DNA from: Pseudomonas putida
Lineage (GTDB): Bacteria > Pseudomonadota > Gammaproteobacteria > Pseudomonadales > Pseudomonadaceae
Direction: 5' to 3'
Length of the DNA: 64,000 nt
Assembly (NCBI RefSeq): GCF_001941965.1
Contig: NZ_MKZO01000031.1
Location: forward strand, 1-64,000
Shown here one piece after another: positions 42,672 to 51,390 of the stretch (its first letter is position 1; the number at the start of each line of letters is the position of its first letter). The notes beneath the pieces were generated by a model. It had not been told where the DNA came from, made no database searches, and saw only the letters and a list, made by a program, of their open reading frames with translations. Position numbers and translations under genes: made by a program.

Positions 42672-44046
42672 CGTCTTTGTCCAGATTGACGCCCGCGCCG
42701 TGCTCGTCGCCGATCAGTTCAGCCTCTTCGTCGTAGGGGCGCTCGGGCAGCTTGCCAGTGGTGAGGTACTGCCAGTAAGTCTCGGCGCTGATGGTGCCGG
42801 CCATGACACTCTTCTGCAGCTCTGCCAGGACCTGGGCGTTGACCTCTGGGATCACGAACTCGGGCTTGACCGTGAAGACGACGTCGTCCGGGTCGTAGCC
42901 TGTCCACTCCGCCGCATACCGCAGGGCCTGCTCGATCGCGGCCGCAGCAGTGATGACAATGCTGTGCAGCGTGGCGTGCTGGTCGTTCTGCCGGGTCTTG
43001 CGGGCCTCACCCGATTCCGTGCCGGACACGTCCATGACCTTGGCGCCAGCCTCAAGGGCTGCGTTCTTCTGGTCTTCCATCGCCGTGCGGACGGCCTGGA
43101 TGCCAGCGCCCTGGAACTCCAAGTAGCCGCACGACCCGCTGGGGCCCAAGTCCCAGGCTGCCGACGGGCCAGTGACGCTGAGCTCAACGCTCTCGTCTAG
43201 GCCGGACACCCACGGCTGCGGGTGGCTGGTCTGGTGCAGCGCCGTGAAGTAGTCGGCGCTGAGCTGGTACGACTTCAGCGCCGCCCGGGCCATGGTCAGC
43301 AACGGGATCTCGTCCACGTCCGGGGAGTTGTCGGTGGATCCGCAGTAGATGACCGGGATGTAGTCCAGGCCGCGCACCAGGTTGTTACTGCCATCGACGG
43401 TACCCAGCGGGCGGTCGTCCTCGATCAGCTCGCCAGCCTCGTTGCGCACACCTGTGCGGCAGACCGCTCCGTCCATGTAGAACTCGCGGTAAACCGTCTC
43501 ACATTCGTGGCTGTAGCGGTCCTGCTCCTTGCGCCGGAACTCGCGGAAGACGGACAGCACCAGGTCCTGACGGCCACCCTGATCGGCGGTATCCCAGTTG
43601 ATGGCGTTGCGTACTGCGTAGGTGGCGAAGTACGGCTGGCCGGCATCGTCGATGTTGACCACCAGCGGCACTCGGCCGTGGGATATGGCCTGACGCACGA
43701 TTCGCAGGAACAGCTGGGTCAGCCCGAAGCCGTCGGCCGTAGCGTTGTCCTCCAGACCCTTCAGGCCCGCAGGCAGCTTCACCTCGGGGATCAGCCGCGA
43801 GACCAGGCCCATCATCGAACGCAGCGAATCCCGCACCCAATGCTCGTACTGCGCCCGAGCAGTGTAGTTCTGGTACAGGTAGGCATTGGCCTGGCCATCG
43901 AGCTTCTCCGCCTCGACCATGCCACTGGGCTTGGGCAGGTTGCGCGGACTGCGCTTGATAGCGCCCTCGCCCTCCAGGGCGTCGTCCATCATCCGCCACT
44001 CTTCGATGTGAGCGTCGTAGTCTGGGTTGCTGGATTGAACAGGCAT
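42598..44046 (-). CDS. Portal protein (DUF4055)
   Basis: 482 residues. YIPVIYCGSTDNSPDVDEIP, then LLTMARAALKSYQLSADYFT and LGPSGSCGYLEFQGAGIQAV, identify the DUF4055 portal family. Forms the dodecameric channel at the capsid vertex. Its start overlaps the TerL stop by one base. Confidence 0.9.
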   Translation of the reverse strand: MPVQSSNPDYDAHIEEWRMMDDALEGEGAIKRSPRNLPKPSGMVEAEKLDGQANAYLYQNYTARAQYEHWVRDSLRSMMGLVSRLIPEVKLPAGLKGLEDNATADGFGLTQLFLRIVRQAISHGRVPLVVNIDDAGQPYFATYAVRNAINWDTADQGGRQDLVLSVFREFRRKEQDRYSHECETVYREFYMDGAVCRTGVRNEAGELIEDDRPLGTVDGSNNLVRGLDYIPVIYCGSTDNSPDVDEIPLLTMARAALKSYQLSADYFTALHQTSHPQPWVSGLDESVELSVTGPSAAWDLGPSGSCGYLEFQGAGIQAVRTAMEDQKNAALEAGAKVMDVSGTESGEARKTRQNDQHATLHSIVITAAAAIEQALRYAAEWTGYDPDDVVFTVKPEFVIPEVNAQVLAELQKSVMAGTISAETYWQYLTTGKLPERPYDEEAELIGDEHGAGVNLDKDDDDETGANGGREAAGAGQPPLGAA

Positions 44047-45404
44047 TACGCCAAACCTCCGATGCGGCGGGTGCCGGCGGACTGAGTCTTGATCGGGAAC
44101 CGCTTGGCGATGAAGTAGCCCGCGGCGTCGTTCATATGGTCGTGCCCCTTCTTCGGATCCTTGTCCGGCTCACCCTTGTCGGTGTAGGTCTGCCGCTCCA
44201 GGCACTGGGTCAGCTGCGGGCATTGGTCAATGTTGACCTTCAGGCGCCGCTCCCCGTAGGTATTGAGGAACATGGAGTTGACCGCGTTTATGCGATCCTT
44301 GACGCCGGGGTTCTGCGAGTCGACCACCACAGTGAAGCCGGCCTTCTTGAGCAGGGACAGGTCCGATTCACTGGCGTTCTTGCTGCTGGTGTTCTGCCCG
44401 CTGGCGTCGGGGTACACGGAGACGCTGTGGCCGGAGAAGCGAACCTTGATCTTCTCGATCATCTCGGGCGTATCCCGGACCGAGTGGAACTCATCCAGCG
44501 CCAGCGGCAGGCCGTCCCGGACCACGTACACGACCGCAGCCATCTTCATGACGTTGAAGTCCATGCCGATGTGCACCGCCTCGCCCGGCTTGACGCGCTC
44601 GCTGGTGCGGCACTCGGCCCGATCAAAGGTGTAGTACACCACCCCGGCGTAGTTCTCGAACCCGGCCTCATACTCCTGGCGGAATGTTCGTGGGTCCATC
44701 TTGCGGCGGGCGGCATCCAACTCATCGGCCGGGACGTTGCCGCCCTGCAGCGAGGTGTACTGCCAGCTCTTGTGGTCCGGCTCGCCGCCCGGCTGCCCGT
44801 CGCGATAGGTGTCGTAGCAGTGGTTGAACCCTTTCGGCGTACCGATCCGCAGCGCATGCCCGCCCTTTCTCGACTCCCCGGTCTGGGGGATCGTGTACTG
44901 GCAGGTCGAGAGCATTGGCCTGAGCACTTCTTCCCAGGCTGCCCACGGGCAGTCCGCCCACTCGTCCACCAGGACGAAGAACAGGCCGGAGCCCCGCAAG
45001 TTGTCGTAGTTGTCCAGGCCGACCACACGCATGATGTGCCCGGACTTCAGTGTGATCGAGCACTCGGTCTCGTTCGGCCGGGTCGCGCGCCACGCTTCAG
45101 GGATGGCCTGCTTCAGCCGGCGCCAGAAGACCCGCTTGGCCTGCTTGAACGTCGGCGCGCCGTACCAGATCTCGTCCTCGACGCTCACACCCCACTCCGC
45201 AGCCAACCGGGCCGCGCGGCGCATCTCCGCCTTACCGAGGAAGGTCTTGCCGAATCGACGCCCGCACACCGCATCACGAAAGCGCGCCTCAGGCTGAAAG
45301 CCCCAGACGTAGATGTTCGCCTGCTTCGGCGTCAACTTTACCGGCGGGTCATAGGTACGGGGTAGTCGGGACACCTTCGTCTGGCTCCAGCTTGTACTCA
45401 GCAA
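44046..45404 (-). CDS. Terminase large subunit
   Basis: 452 residues. ATPase: Walker A CGRRFGKT (residues 47-54) and Walker B FFVLVDEWAD. RNase H-like nuclease: Asp in GMDFNVMKMA, YPDASG and HDHMNDA. It cuts and pumps phage DNA into proheads. The ATG at 45404 overlaps terS by 56 bases; a GTG at 45374 would shorten the overlap. Confidence 0.93.
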   Translation of the reverse strand: MLSTSWSQTKVSRLPRTYDPPVKLTPKQANIYVWGFQPEARFRDAVCGRRFGKTFLGKAEMRRAARLAAEWGVSVEDEIWYGAPTFKQAKRVFWRRLKQAIPEAWRATRPNETECSITLKSGHIMRVVGLDNYDNLRGSGLFFVLVDEWADCPWAAWEEVLRPMLSTCQYTIPQTGESRKGGHALRIGTPKGFNHCYDTYRDGQPGGEPDHKSWQYTSLQGGNVPADELDAARRKMDPRTFRQEYEAGFENYAGVVYYTFDRAECRTSERVKPGEAVHIGMDFNVMKMAAVVYVVRDGLPLALDEFHSVRDTPEMIEKIKVRFSGHSVSVYPDASGQNTSSKNASESDLSLLKKAGFTVVVDSQNPGVKDRINAVNSMFLNTYGERRLKVNIDQCPQLTQCLERQTYTDKGEPDKDPKKGHDHMNDAAGYFIAKRFPIKTQSAGTRRIGGLA

Positions 45405-45825
45405 CTGCGTGCTGCTGGTCCGCCTGGGAGCCCAGGGGCTTGTCGGGTTCGATCTTGCGGTTGACGTACATGTCGCCGCATTCCTTGGCGGCCTGCTCCA
45501 GCAGTTGGGCAGTCAGCGCCATATTCCTCATGCTCTCGGCCTTCTCAGCCATCCGACCCAAGGCACGCAATCTAAATGCACGATTGGCGATTGGGATCTC
45601 CGCCGTCTCCTCCCGGAAGCGCTTGCGAGTGTCCTCGAACAAGGTCCGCCACTTAGCTGCCAGGTTGGCTCCGGCGCGCTTGGTCGGGTCGTGTTGCTCC
45701 ACCTGCTGGCGGGTCACATCGATGTCAAACTCTTGCTTTACAGCTTGTGAGACCTGGGTGGGCGTGTCGAAGCACGCTAAAGCCTGAACGATGAAGGCTT
45801 TCACATCGCTTTTCAGGGCTGCCAT
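45349..45825 (-). CDS. Terminase small subunit (DUF2280)
   Basis: 158 residues. SDVKAFIVQALACFDTPTQV, then FDIDVTRQQVEQHDPTKRAG and LAAKWRTLFEDTRKRFREET, is the DUF2280 TerS pattern: an N-terminal HTH and an oligomerising middle. Recognises the packaging site and recruits TerL. Confidence 0.88.
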   Translation of the reverse strand: MAALKSDVKAFIVQALACFDTPTQVSQAVKQEFDIDVTRQQVEQHDPTKRAGANLAAKWRTLFEDTRKRFREETAEIPIANRAFRLRALGRMAEKAESMRNMALTAQLLEQAAKECGDMYVNRKIEPDKPLGSQADQQHAVAEYKLEPDEGVPTTPYL

Positions 45826-45856
45826 AGATTGGGTTCCGTCTCATGCCTGTCTCACA

Positions 45857-46507
45857 TCAGGCCGACTTGAGCAGACAGGTTCCGCAGGCCCTCGAAATGT
45901 TGATCTTGGCCACCTCGGGCGACCGGCTTGCAGCGTCGATCAGCTGCTGTACGTCATCGCTGGCACCGTAGCGGCGAACCACCCCGACGAACTCTTCTAC
46001 GTCGTGGCCGCGCAGGTAGAGCTTGGGCATACCGTCTTGGGTGAACTTGGGGGCGCCGTACTCATCAGTCGCCTGGGCTATGTGGTACAGCTCGTGTTCG
46101 ACCAGGGCGCAGAACTCAGCGTCGGTGCACTGGGCGCAGTAGTCGGCTGCCAGCGTGATGAGGTAGGTCGGCTCCTCACCGAACCACTGGCGCATCTGCT
46201 GCTCTTGCCGGGCCTTCTGCCATCCACCGGCGCGGAACATCAGCTGTTCGGCTTGCCCCAGAACCACCCGCCCCTGCTTAGCGAACCCTGTCGATGCCCA
46301 GAGCACGCCGATGTTGGCGTCAATCAGATGGGCATGCTCAGGGTTATGGATGCTTCCGGTGTCAGCGAGGATCTCGCGCTGTATCCACCCCCATACCTCG
46401 GGAGCCGGGCGAAGCACGAGCTGCAGTGACTCGAGCAGGTCAACCGGTGGTAATGGTCTAACCAAAGTGCTTGTCCTCCAGCCGGTTGTGGCAGCAACTT
46501 CCAACAT
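45857..46507 (-). CDS. Putative phage metallopeptidase
   Basis: 216 residues. FCALVEHELYHIAQATDEYG carries the HExxH zinc motif of the putative phage metallopeptidase family often found beside terminase genes. Substrate unknown; a second Glu/His ligand may lie in LRGHDVEEF. Confidence 0.85.
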   Translation of the reverse strand: MLEVAATTGWRTSTLVRPLPPVDLLESLQLVLRPAPEVWGWIQREILADTGSIHNPEHAHLIDANIGVLWASTGFAKQGRVVLGQAEQLMFRAGGWQKARQEQQMRQWFGEEPTYLITLAADYCAQCTDAEFCALVEHELYHIAQATDEYGAPKFTQDGMPKLYLRGHDVEEFVGVVRRYGASDDVQQLIDAASRSPEVAKINISRACGTCLLKSA

Positions 46508-46551
46508 GAGGCAATCTTCCGGAGCCCATTAATCAGATAAGGATTTCACTA

Positions 46552-46794
46552 ATGCCATTTCCACCGAAGGAACGTGCTGCACTATTGGAGCTCAAGGGCG
46601 TAGGGCCAACGGTCATTACCCGGCTTGAGCAGATGGGAATTGAATCCCTGTCTGAGCTAAGCAGGGCCAGCGTTAACGACATCCTGATCCGGGCATCTGC
46701 CGCATTGGGTTCGACATGCTGGAGAAATAGCCCTCAAGCAAAAGCAGCAATTACCGCCGCCGTCGACTTTGCGAAAAGCTCACTTAGCGAATAG
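46552..46794 (+). CDS. Helix-hairpin-helix protein on the opposite strand
   Basis: 80 residues. LLELKGVGPTVITRLEQMGI, then ESLSELSRAS, is a classic non-specific DNA-binding HhH, like the Cdd1/pathogenicity-locus family. The only plus-strand gene between 36 and 53 kb; AAGG lies upstream. May be a small acquired gene. Confidence 0.7.
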   Translation: MPFPPKERAALLELKGVGPTVITRLEQMGIESLSELSRASVNDILIRASAALGSTCWRNSPQAKAAITAAVDFAKSSLSE

Positions 46795-46801
46795 CGCAGC
46801 A

Positions 46802-46993
46802 TCACTTGATCACCATCCTGTGCGTCTCGGCATGGGCATGCCCGTGCAGGATGGCGACGATCAGGCCCTGAGGCAGCCCGGCTTCCTTGGCTGAATCAAT
46901 CGCCTTGATCAGCGCTGAATCGAGCTCATTGGTTGCGGCAGCCACATCGGACGAGAGCGGCAAGGCGTGTTGGAGGCGAGTGATATTCGTCAT
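46802..46993 (-). CDS. Small phage protein
   Basis: 63 residues with a strong GGAGAT ribosome site. Helical, with a His-rich end (GLIVAILHGHAHAETHRMV). Unknown. Confidence 0.65.
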   Translation of the reverse strand: MTNITRLQHALPLSSDVAAATNELDSALIKAIDSAKEAGLPQGLIVAILHGHAHAETHRMVIK

Positions 46994-47038
46994 AGGATCT
47001 CCGCGCCACGAACGGCGCCTGCTTGGAATGTGGCGCGA

Positions 47039-47356
47039 CTACGGCGATACCCGATTGAGGGCCTCGTCCGCCTTATCGGCTGCCTGGTTGGCGGTCGTTG
47101 CGGCCTTGGATGCCTTGGCTGCGGCGTTCTCCGCCTTCCAGGTCAGTTCATCCAGGCGCTGGTCGCGCTCAGCCATGGCAGCGTCATAGGCTTCGCGGAT
47201 CTGCTTTACCTGGTTGGCCTGGGTGCTGGTCATGGCCCAGTAGGCCGACTGCCAGCCCAGCACCGCTCCACCGCTGACCAGCAGTGCGGCAATGATCCAG
47301 ACCTCTGCTCGGCGCCACCAGCGGCGGGCGATGAATTCAAGTGCGCATCTGTCCAT
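47039..47356 (-). CDS. Membrane-anchored coiled-coil protein next to the holin
   Basis: 105 residues: one N-terminal transmembrane segment (VWIIAALLVSGGAVLGW) and an Ala-rich periplasmic or cytoplasmic coiled coil (AAAKASKAATTANQAADKAD). Overlaps the holin candidate by ATGA. May be an accessory lysis protein. Confidence 0.7.
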   Translation of the reverse strand: MDRCALEFIARRWWRRAEVWIIAALLVSGGAVLGWQSAYWAMTSTQANQVKQIREAYDAAMAERDQRLDELTWKAENAAAKASKAATTANQAADKADEALNRVSP

Positions 47357-47727
47357 CAGGAAGCACCTCCCAGCTTTCCGCGCAGACGGGCGATCTCATC
47401 GCTTTGCGCGGCTACACGCTCGTTGAGCTGGCCGACCTGGCTGGACAGGGCTTCGATCTTCCCCTCCAGGCGCCCCACTGTCGCTACCAGGTCATTTCGC
47501 TCCTTGGCGAACTGGTCAGCACGGGCCTCGGCCTCTTTCCGGGCCCCGCGCTCGATGTCGAGCAGCTCGTTCAGACGCCGGACGACACCAATGTCGGCGG
47601 TCTCCATCGCCCTGTCGGTGGCATCCCGGGATAGCCACTTGCGCAGCCAGAGGAAGCCACCCAGCAATACAGTGCCCGTGCCGCCCAGCCAGGTGGCTGT
47701 GCCTGGGCCGAGGTCGGTCGGGTCCAT
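47356..47727 (-). CDS. Holin candidate (one transmembrane segment plus coiled coil)
   Basis: 123 residues from the ATG at 47727 (GGAGAT upstream). Short N-terminus, TM segment TWLGGTGTVLLGGFLWL, then a basic anchor and a long coiled coil. In related Pseudomonas phages the holin lies here, upstream of terS, away from the endolysin. I infer rather than recognise the holin function. Confidence 0.6.
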   Translation of the reverse strand: MDPTDLGPGTATWLGGTGTVLLGGFLWLRKWLSRDATDRAMETADIGVVRRLNELLDIERGARKEAEARADQFAKERNDLVATVGRLEGKIEALSSQVGQLNERVAAQSDEIARLRGKLGGAS

Positions 47728-47745
47728 CCAAGATCTCCAGAAATG

Positions 47746-47767
47746 AAAAAGCCCGCACAAGGCGGGC
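47746..47767 (-). terminator. Terminator after pagL
   Basis: GCCCGC-ACAAG-GCGGGC with TTTTTC following on the minus strand, 23 bases past the pagL stop. Confidence 0.8.
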
Positions 47768-47789
47768 AACGGGAGCTACGCAGAAAATG

Positions 47790-48299
47790 TTAAATCTGGT
47801 GGCTGTAGAAGAGGGAGTACGACTCGATGCCGTCGTTCGGCTGCTTGATACCAGCGTTGGAGTAGTGAACCGCTCGGATACCAACCTTCTGCGTCTCGCC
47901 GATCTTCAAGCCCGCACCGATGCGGTCTTCGAAGTTGAAGGCCGAACCAAAGTCCTGGTCACCTGCAGATGTACCAGAGAAGACCGCAAGGCCGATGCCA
48001 GCCTCAACGAATGGCTTCACGTTACCGCTGCCGAATTCATAAACAAAGACCGGGGAGAAGGACAGCGAATGCGCACCACCAGAAGCATCGCCTGCTTCCC
48101 AGTAGGTGTAACCTGCATCCCAGTAGCCAGTTAGGCGCCCGGTGCTCGACTCGAGCCAGGTTTTATCCCAGTTGAAGCCAAGGCCTATGCGGGCAGTGAT
48201 GCCACCTTGGCCAGTTGCGCCGATGGCGCCAGAGAGTTCGGCCGCGCCAGCTGAGGCGGCAAAGAGGCTGAAAATCGCCGCAGCGATACATGTTTTCAT
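47790..48299 (-). CDS. pagL: PagL-type lipid A 3-O-deacylase
   Basis: 169 residues from the ATG at 48299. Signal peptide MKTCIAAAIFSLFAASAGAA, cut before Glu21, then an eight-stranded outer-membrane barrel. The catalytic triad of PagL is complete with family spacing: His145, Ser147 and Glu159 (RAVHYSNAGIKQPNDGIESY). It removes the 3-O acyl chain from lipid A. Flanked by terminators on both sides and not part of the virion operon, so it is a moron-like gene that could alter the envelope of the lysogen. Confidence 0.9.
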   Translation of the reverse strand: MKTCIAAAIFSLFAASAGAAELSGAIGATGQGGITARIGLGFNWDKTWLESSTGRLTGYWDAGYTYWEAGDASGGAHSLSFSPVFVYEFGSGNVKPFVEAGIGLAVFSGTSAGDQDFGSAFNFEDRIGAGLKIGETQKVGIRAVHYSNAGIKQPNDGIESYSLFYSHQI

Positions 48300-48484
48300 G
48301 ATCACGGTCTTCCATGGTTGTTTGTTAGCAAGCTATCAGAAGCAAAGTGAGATCAAAACGTTCAGCACCTTTGAACCACTTTTTTGGCGTCTATGCCGCG
48401 AGGTTTGGCTGTTATAGCGATCAGCGGCGAAGATGCTTGAAATAGCCGTGGTAGACAACCGCATGCGCTTTCCTACGGGCAACA

Positions 48485-48509
48485 AAAAACCCGACACGAT
48501 GGCCGGGTT
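48485..48509 (-). terminator. Terminator upstream of pagL
   Basis: On the minus strand AACCCG ... CGGGTT followed by TTTTGTTG. It ends the replication/nin transcript, so pagL must have its own promoter in 48300-48480 (no clear sigma70 pair found there) or rely on antitermination. I see no gene in 48300-48590. Confidence 0.75.
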
Positions 48510-48590
48510 ATGTGTGCCACTCCTCAACACGCGCAGGAATGACAGGATGGTGATAATTTCGCTCAATCGCTCACCGGTGTCAACAGCCAA

Positions 48591-49277
48591 TTACGCGGCG
48601 TGACTCATGAGCAACCCTTCTGCTTCCAGAATGCGCTGAACCTCCCCTAGCGCTTCTGCCACCAGCTCGTTCAACCTCTCGTTGATATCTGCCCTCCAGC
48701 GCCGCCGGGTGGACTCAGGTGCGGCATCCAGATCCCATGTGTTCATGTCGTAGAAACTGTCGGGCAGGATGATCACATCTTCCTCCACGGCCTCGACGCG
48801 CTTCTTGCCAGCGACTCCAGCAGCAACCGCGGCCCTGATGAGGGCCTCTCGACGCCATGCCGGAGTATCCAGTGGAATGTCCACAGATACCGCCTTGGCA
48901 CCCTTTCGCGATGCCCCTGGTAGCTTAGGAATGGCCCAGGCCGTGACTGCCTTGAACACGAACAGTGGCTTGGCGGGGCTCGGGATCAACGGCTTCACCG
49001 CAGCGATCGCCTTGACCTTCATTGCTTTGCTGGTGCCGTACTTCGCCACCAAGGCGTCCCAGTGACGCGGGATCAGCTGGTGGTGAATGCGCGCCGCCAA
49101 CCAGTAGTCGACTTGGGTTCGGTCCAGATCTCCACTGGTGGACGACAGCGAAGCGAGGCAGCCGCCCTCCTCCTCGTTCGGGTTGTAAAGCTTCTGCCAG
49201 GCCTGGCCCTTCGCCGCGCCTTTCTCACCTGCCGCCAGGGCGGCAACCACTGCTCCGGATACACTCGAGTAGATCAT
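48591..49277 (-). CDS. Possible late-gene regulator (Q position), unknown family
   Basis: 228 residues, soluble, basic middle (YGTSKAMKVKAIAAVKPLIP) and an acidic C-terminus. It follows ninG by ATGA overlap and is the last gene before a strong terminator, the place of the Q antiterminator in lambda. No zinc finger or other Q signature seen, so the role is inferred only from position. Confidence 0.6.
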   Translation of the reverse strand: MIYSSVSGAVVAALAAGEKGAAKGQAWQKLYNPNEEEGGCLASLSSTSGDLDRTQVDYWLAARIHHQLIPRHWDALVAKYGTSKAMKVKAIAAVKPLIPSPAKPLFVFKAVTAWAIPKLPGASRKGAKAVSVDIPLDTPAWRREALIRAAVAAGVAGKKRVEAVEEDVIILPDSFYDMNTWDLDAAPESTRRRWRADINERLNELVAEALGEVQRILEAEGLLMSHAA

Positions 49278-49879
49278 GCTGCTGCCCTCCTAAGGTCCTT
49301 AAGTTTTTGCCTGTACAGCGCCTTGATGGCCTGCAGGTCTTCGATGGTCAGGCGCTGGGGCTTATGAGGCCCTTCTAGCCAGTCGACCTGGTGGGCGCCG
49401 ATACGCTTCACCAGGCGGATGCGGTACTCGATCGCGTTACCCGACAGGTTCCGGTTGCACTTGACGCACTGCCGGTGGACGTTAAGCGGCTCGAAGCGCA
49501 GCTCCGGGCAAGCGCCTACCGACCGGTAATGGCCGGCATCCCAACGGCTGCCGGTGATGAGGTCTTGGTCGCTTGGGAGCGAGTCGCAGCTGATGCATGG
49601 CAGGCCAGCGTCTCGCTCGCGGATGTACGCGTTGAACACCTTCTGTGCTTCGGCTATATGCTCGCGCCGATCCTTGAGCTTCTCCCGTCTCTCCTTGAGG
49701 TCTTCCCGGGCCTGCCTGGTGATGGCCTTAGCCGCGATCTTCTGGAGCTTCGGGTCTTTGGCTATGGCTCGGGCGCAAGCGATGCTGCACACCTTCTGGG
49801 TGCTCATGGTTGGCCTGAAGGGCTTTCCACAACCTGGCGCCCTGCACTTCTTCGGCTTGATCTCCTTGGCAAGGATCAT
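49274..49879 (-). CDS. ninG: NinG/Rap-type recombination protein
   Basis: 201 residues from the ATG at 49879. N-terminal zinc knuckle (CRAPGCGKPFRP, VCSIACA) and the NinG body (RERDAGLPCISCDSLPSDQD, then WDAGHYRSVGACPELRFEPL, NVHRQCVKCNRNLSGN). Rap/NinG is a Holliday-junction endonuclease in lambdoid phages. Overlaps ninB by four bases. Confidence 0.9.
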   Translation of the reverse strand: MILAKEIKPKKCRAPGCGKPFRPTMSTQKVCSIACARAIAKDPKLQKIAAKAITRQAREDLKERREKLKDRREHIAEAQKVFNAYIRERDAGLPCISCDSLPSDQDLITGSRWDAGHYRSVGACPELRFEPLNVHRQCVKCNRNLSGNAIEYRIRLVKRIGAHQVDWLEGPHKPQRLTIEDLQAIKALYRQKLKDLRRAAA

Positions 49880-50346
49880 GCGGCCTCCTCCCCTAGCAGA
49901 TCGCCGAAGAACACGCCTTTGGCTGTGAACTCGACAGCGATGCGATCGGTGTACATGCAACCCTGCTCGCGATTGAATAGGCGAGTCACCGGGAACCCGT
50001 CGGGACCGAACATGGCGCAAGCGCCCATCCAGCGGAGCTTGATCTCGTACGGCAGGTGCAGCAGCGCCAGGTTGTAGCCTTCACGGAATTCGGCGCTGAC
50101 CGAGCGCATGATCGGCACACCGTGGTGAAGTTTGCAGTACCGGCGGACGTCCTCCACATCACCCATCTCGGTGGACTTCGCGATCCGGTCGTACATCGCG
50201 AACCAAAGAGCGTTCTGGTCCAGGGTGCGGTCCTTGCCCGGGCGCATGCTGACCACGACGAACTTCTTGTCGCGGAACATGCGGGTGAGCATGGTCACGG
50301 CCTCGGACAGCTTGGCCTGGCTATTGACGCTGATCTTTTCAGTCAC
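49876..50346 (-). CDS. ninB: NinB-type recombination protein
   Basis: 156 residues. FVVVSMRPGKDRTLDQNALW, then EFREGYNLALLHLPYEIKLR, corresponds to NinB (Orf), which binds single-stranded DNA and SSB and aids annealing. Adjacent to ninG as in lambda. Confidence 0.85.
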   Translation of the reverse strand: MTEKISVNSQAKLSEAVTMLTRMFRDKKFVVVSMRPGKDRTLDQNALWFAMYDRIAKSTEMGDVEDVRRYCKLHHGVPIMRSVSAEFREGYNLALLHLPYEIKLRWMGACAMFGPDGFPVTRLFNREQGCMYTDRIAVEFTAKGVFFGDLLGEEAA

Positions 50347-50593
50347 GATTCGGCTCCTTCACCCAGCGGCGCATCGATAGGTCGCAACCCATAGTCAGGC
50401 AGACGCCATTGGCCATGCCGCGGTGTGTGGCGCGCCGGCGGCAGCCACAGCCGCAACGGCGGCGAGACTTTGCGTCGACGGGCTCGTGATACCGGATCTG
50501 GCCCGGCAGGCCGCCGATCTGGCCCCAGCCACCCATGCCTCCGCGCATTGCTGCGGACCTGGCTGCAGGCGACATGCTGTTCAGGATGATCAT
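50339..50593 (-). CDS. Small Cys/Arg-rich phage protein
   Basis: 84 residues. Gly-rich N-terminus, then CGCGCRRRATHRG and CLTMGCD, possibly one zinc site. Overlaps both neighbours by a few bases, consistent with a real operon member. Confidence 0.65.
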   Translation of the reverse strand: MIILNSMSPAARSAAMRGGMGGWGQIGGLPGQIRYHEPVDAKSRRRCGCGCRRRATHRGMANGVCLTMGCDLSMRRWVKEPNRD

Positions 50594-51390
50594 TGCTTCA
50601 CCTTCAGGCCCTTGGCCTCGATTGCCTCACGAGCCTTGCGCTTGCGTAGGTATATTTCGACCCGGCGGCGCTGGGCCTCTTTGCGACGGGCTTGGTCCTT
50701 CCGGATATTGCTCGCCGAGAGAATTGCGCGGACCTGGTCCAGCCTTGCGCGAAGCTCAGGCGACACCTGCGGGCGCACCTCGCCGGTGAGCAAGCCAGCG
50801 ATGGCCTGCCCTTCGCTGGTGATCGGTTCCAGGCGAAGGTCAGCCAGATACCGGGTTCCGGTTTCGTGGCTGATTAACTGCGAACGAACCGCACCCTCGA
50901 TCGCGGTGACTCGCCGTTGGGGGTCGCATCCCAGAGAAACCTCCCACTTCACCGGCTCAGCCTCGGAGCGCGCGAAGGTCACCAAGCGCTCATAGGCACT
51001 CATGAACGCCATCCTCGCTCCGACCTTGTCCCCGGCGCGAAGGATCGGGCTCGAAGCGGACATGGCCTGGCGGATCTCCGGAGTGAGCACCACGGTTTCG
51101 AACTCGTCGCTCGCGGAGAGCGCGATGGACCAGGCCTCGTCTTTCCCAGGGCGACCGTCAGCAGCCTGGATGCGCTGCAGGATCGCCCCCATGGTCAGCC
51201 TGCTCGTCAGCTCCCGGCGGCAGGCCTTGAGCGCAGCGGCGACGACATCCGGAGGGAAGTCAGCCAGGTCGTCGGCCATGACTTCGGCTGCCGTCGGCGT
51301 GACGGTTTGCCCCAAAGCCTCGGCGGTTGCGCAGATGGCCAGGGCGAGACGGGCGATCTGGTCAGGTGCCATGCGGTTAGAGGAACTCAT
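50590..51390 (-). CDS. Replication protein (lambda P position)
   Basis: 266 residues, GGAGGT seven bases before the ATG at 51390. Helical N-terminal domain (LADFPPDVVAAALKACRREL, then TMGAILQRIQAADGRPGKDE) typical of phage proteins that partner a DnaB-type helicase, and a very basic C-terminus. Follows the O-like gene with a 14-base overlap, as P follows O in lambda. The function is inferred. Confidence 0.7.
   Translation of the reverse strand: MSSSNRMAPDQIARLALAICATAEALGQTVTPTAAEVMADDLADFPPDVVAAALKACRRELTSRLTMGAILQRIQAADGRPGKDEAWSIALSASDEFETVVLTPEIRQAMSASSPILRAGDKVGARMAFMSAYERLVTFARSEAEPVKWEVSLGCDPQRRVTAIEGAVRSQLISHETGTRYLADLRLEPITSEGQAIAGLLTGEVRPQVSPELRARLDQVRAILSASNIRKDQARRKEAQRRRVEIYLRKRKAREAIEAKGLKVKQ

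Noticed and set aside
48336..48590. An 84-codon minus-strand frame upstream of pagL
   Set aside because: It reads through the terminator at 48485 and has no ribosome site; probably chance.
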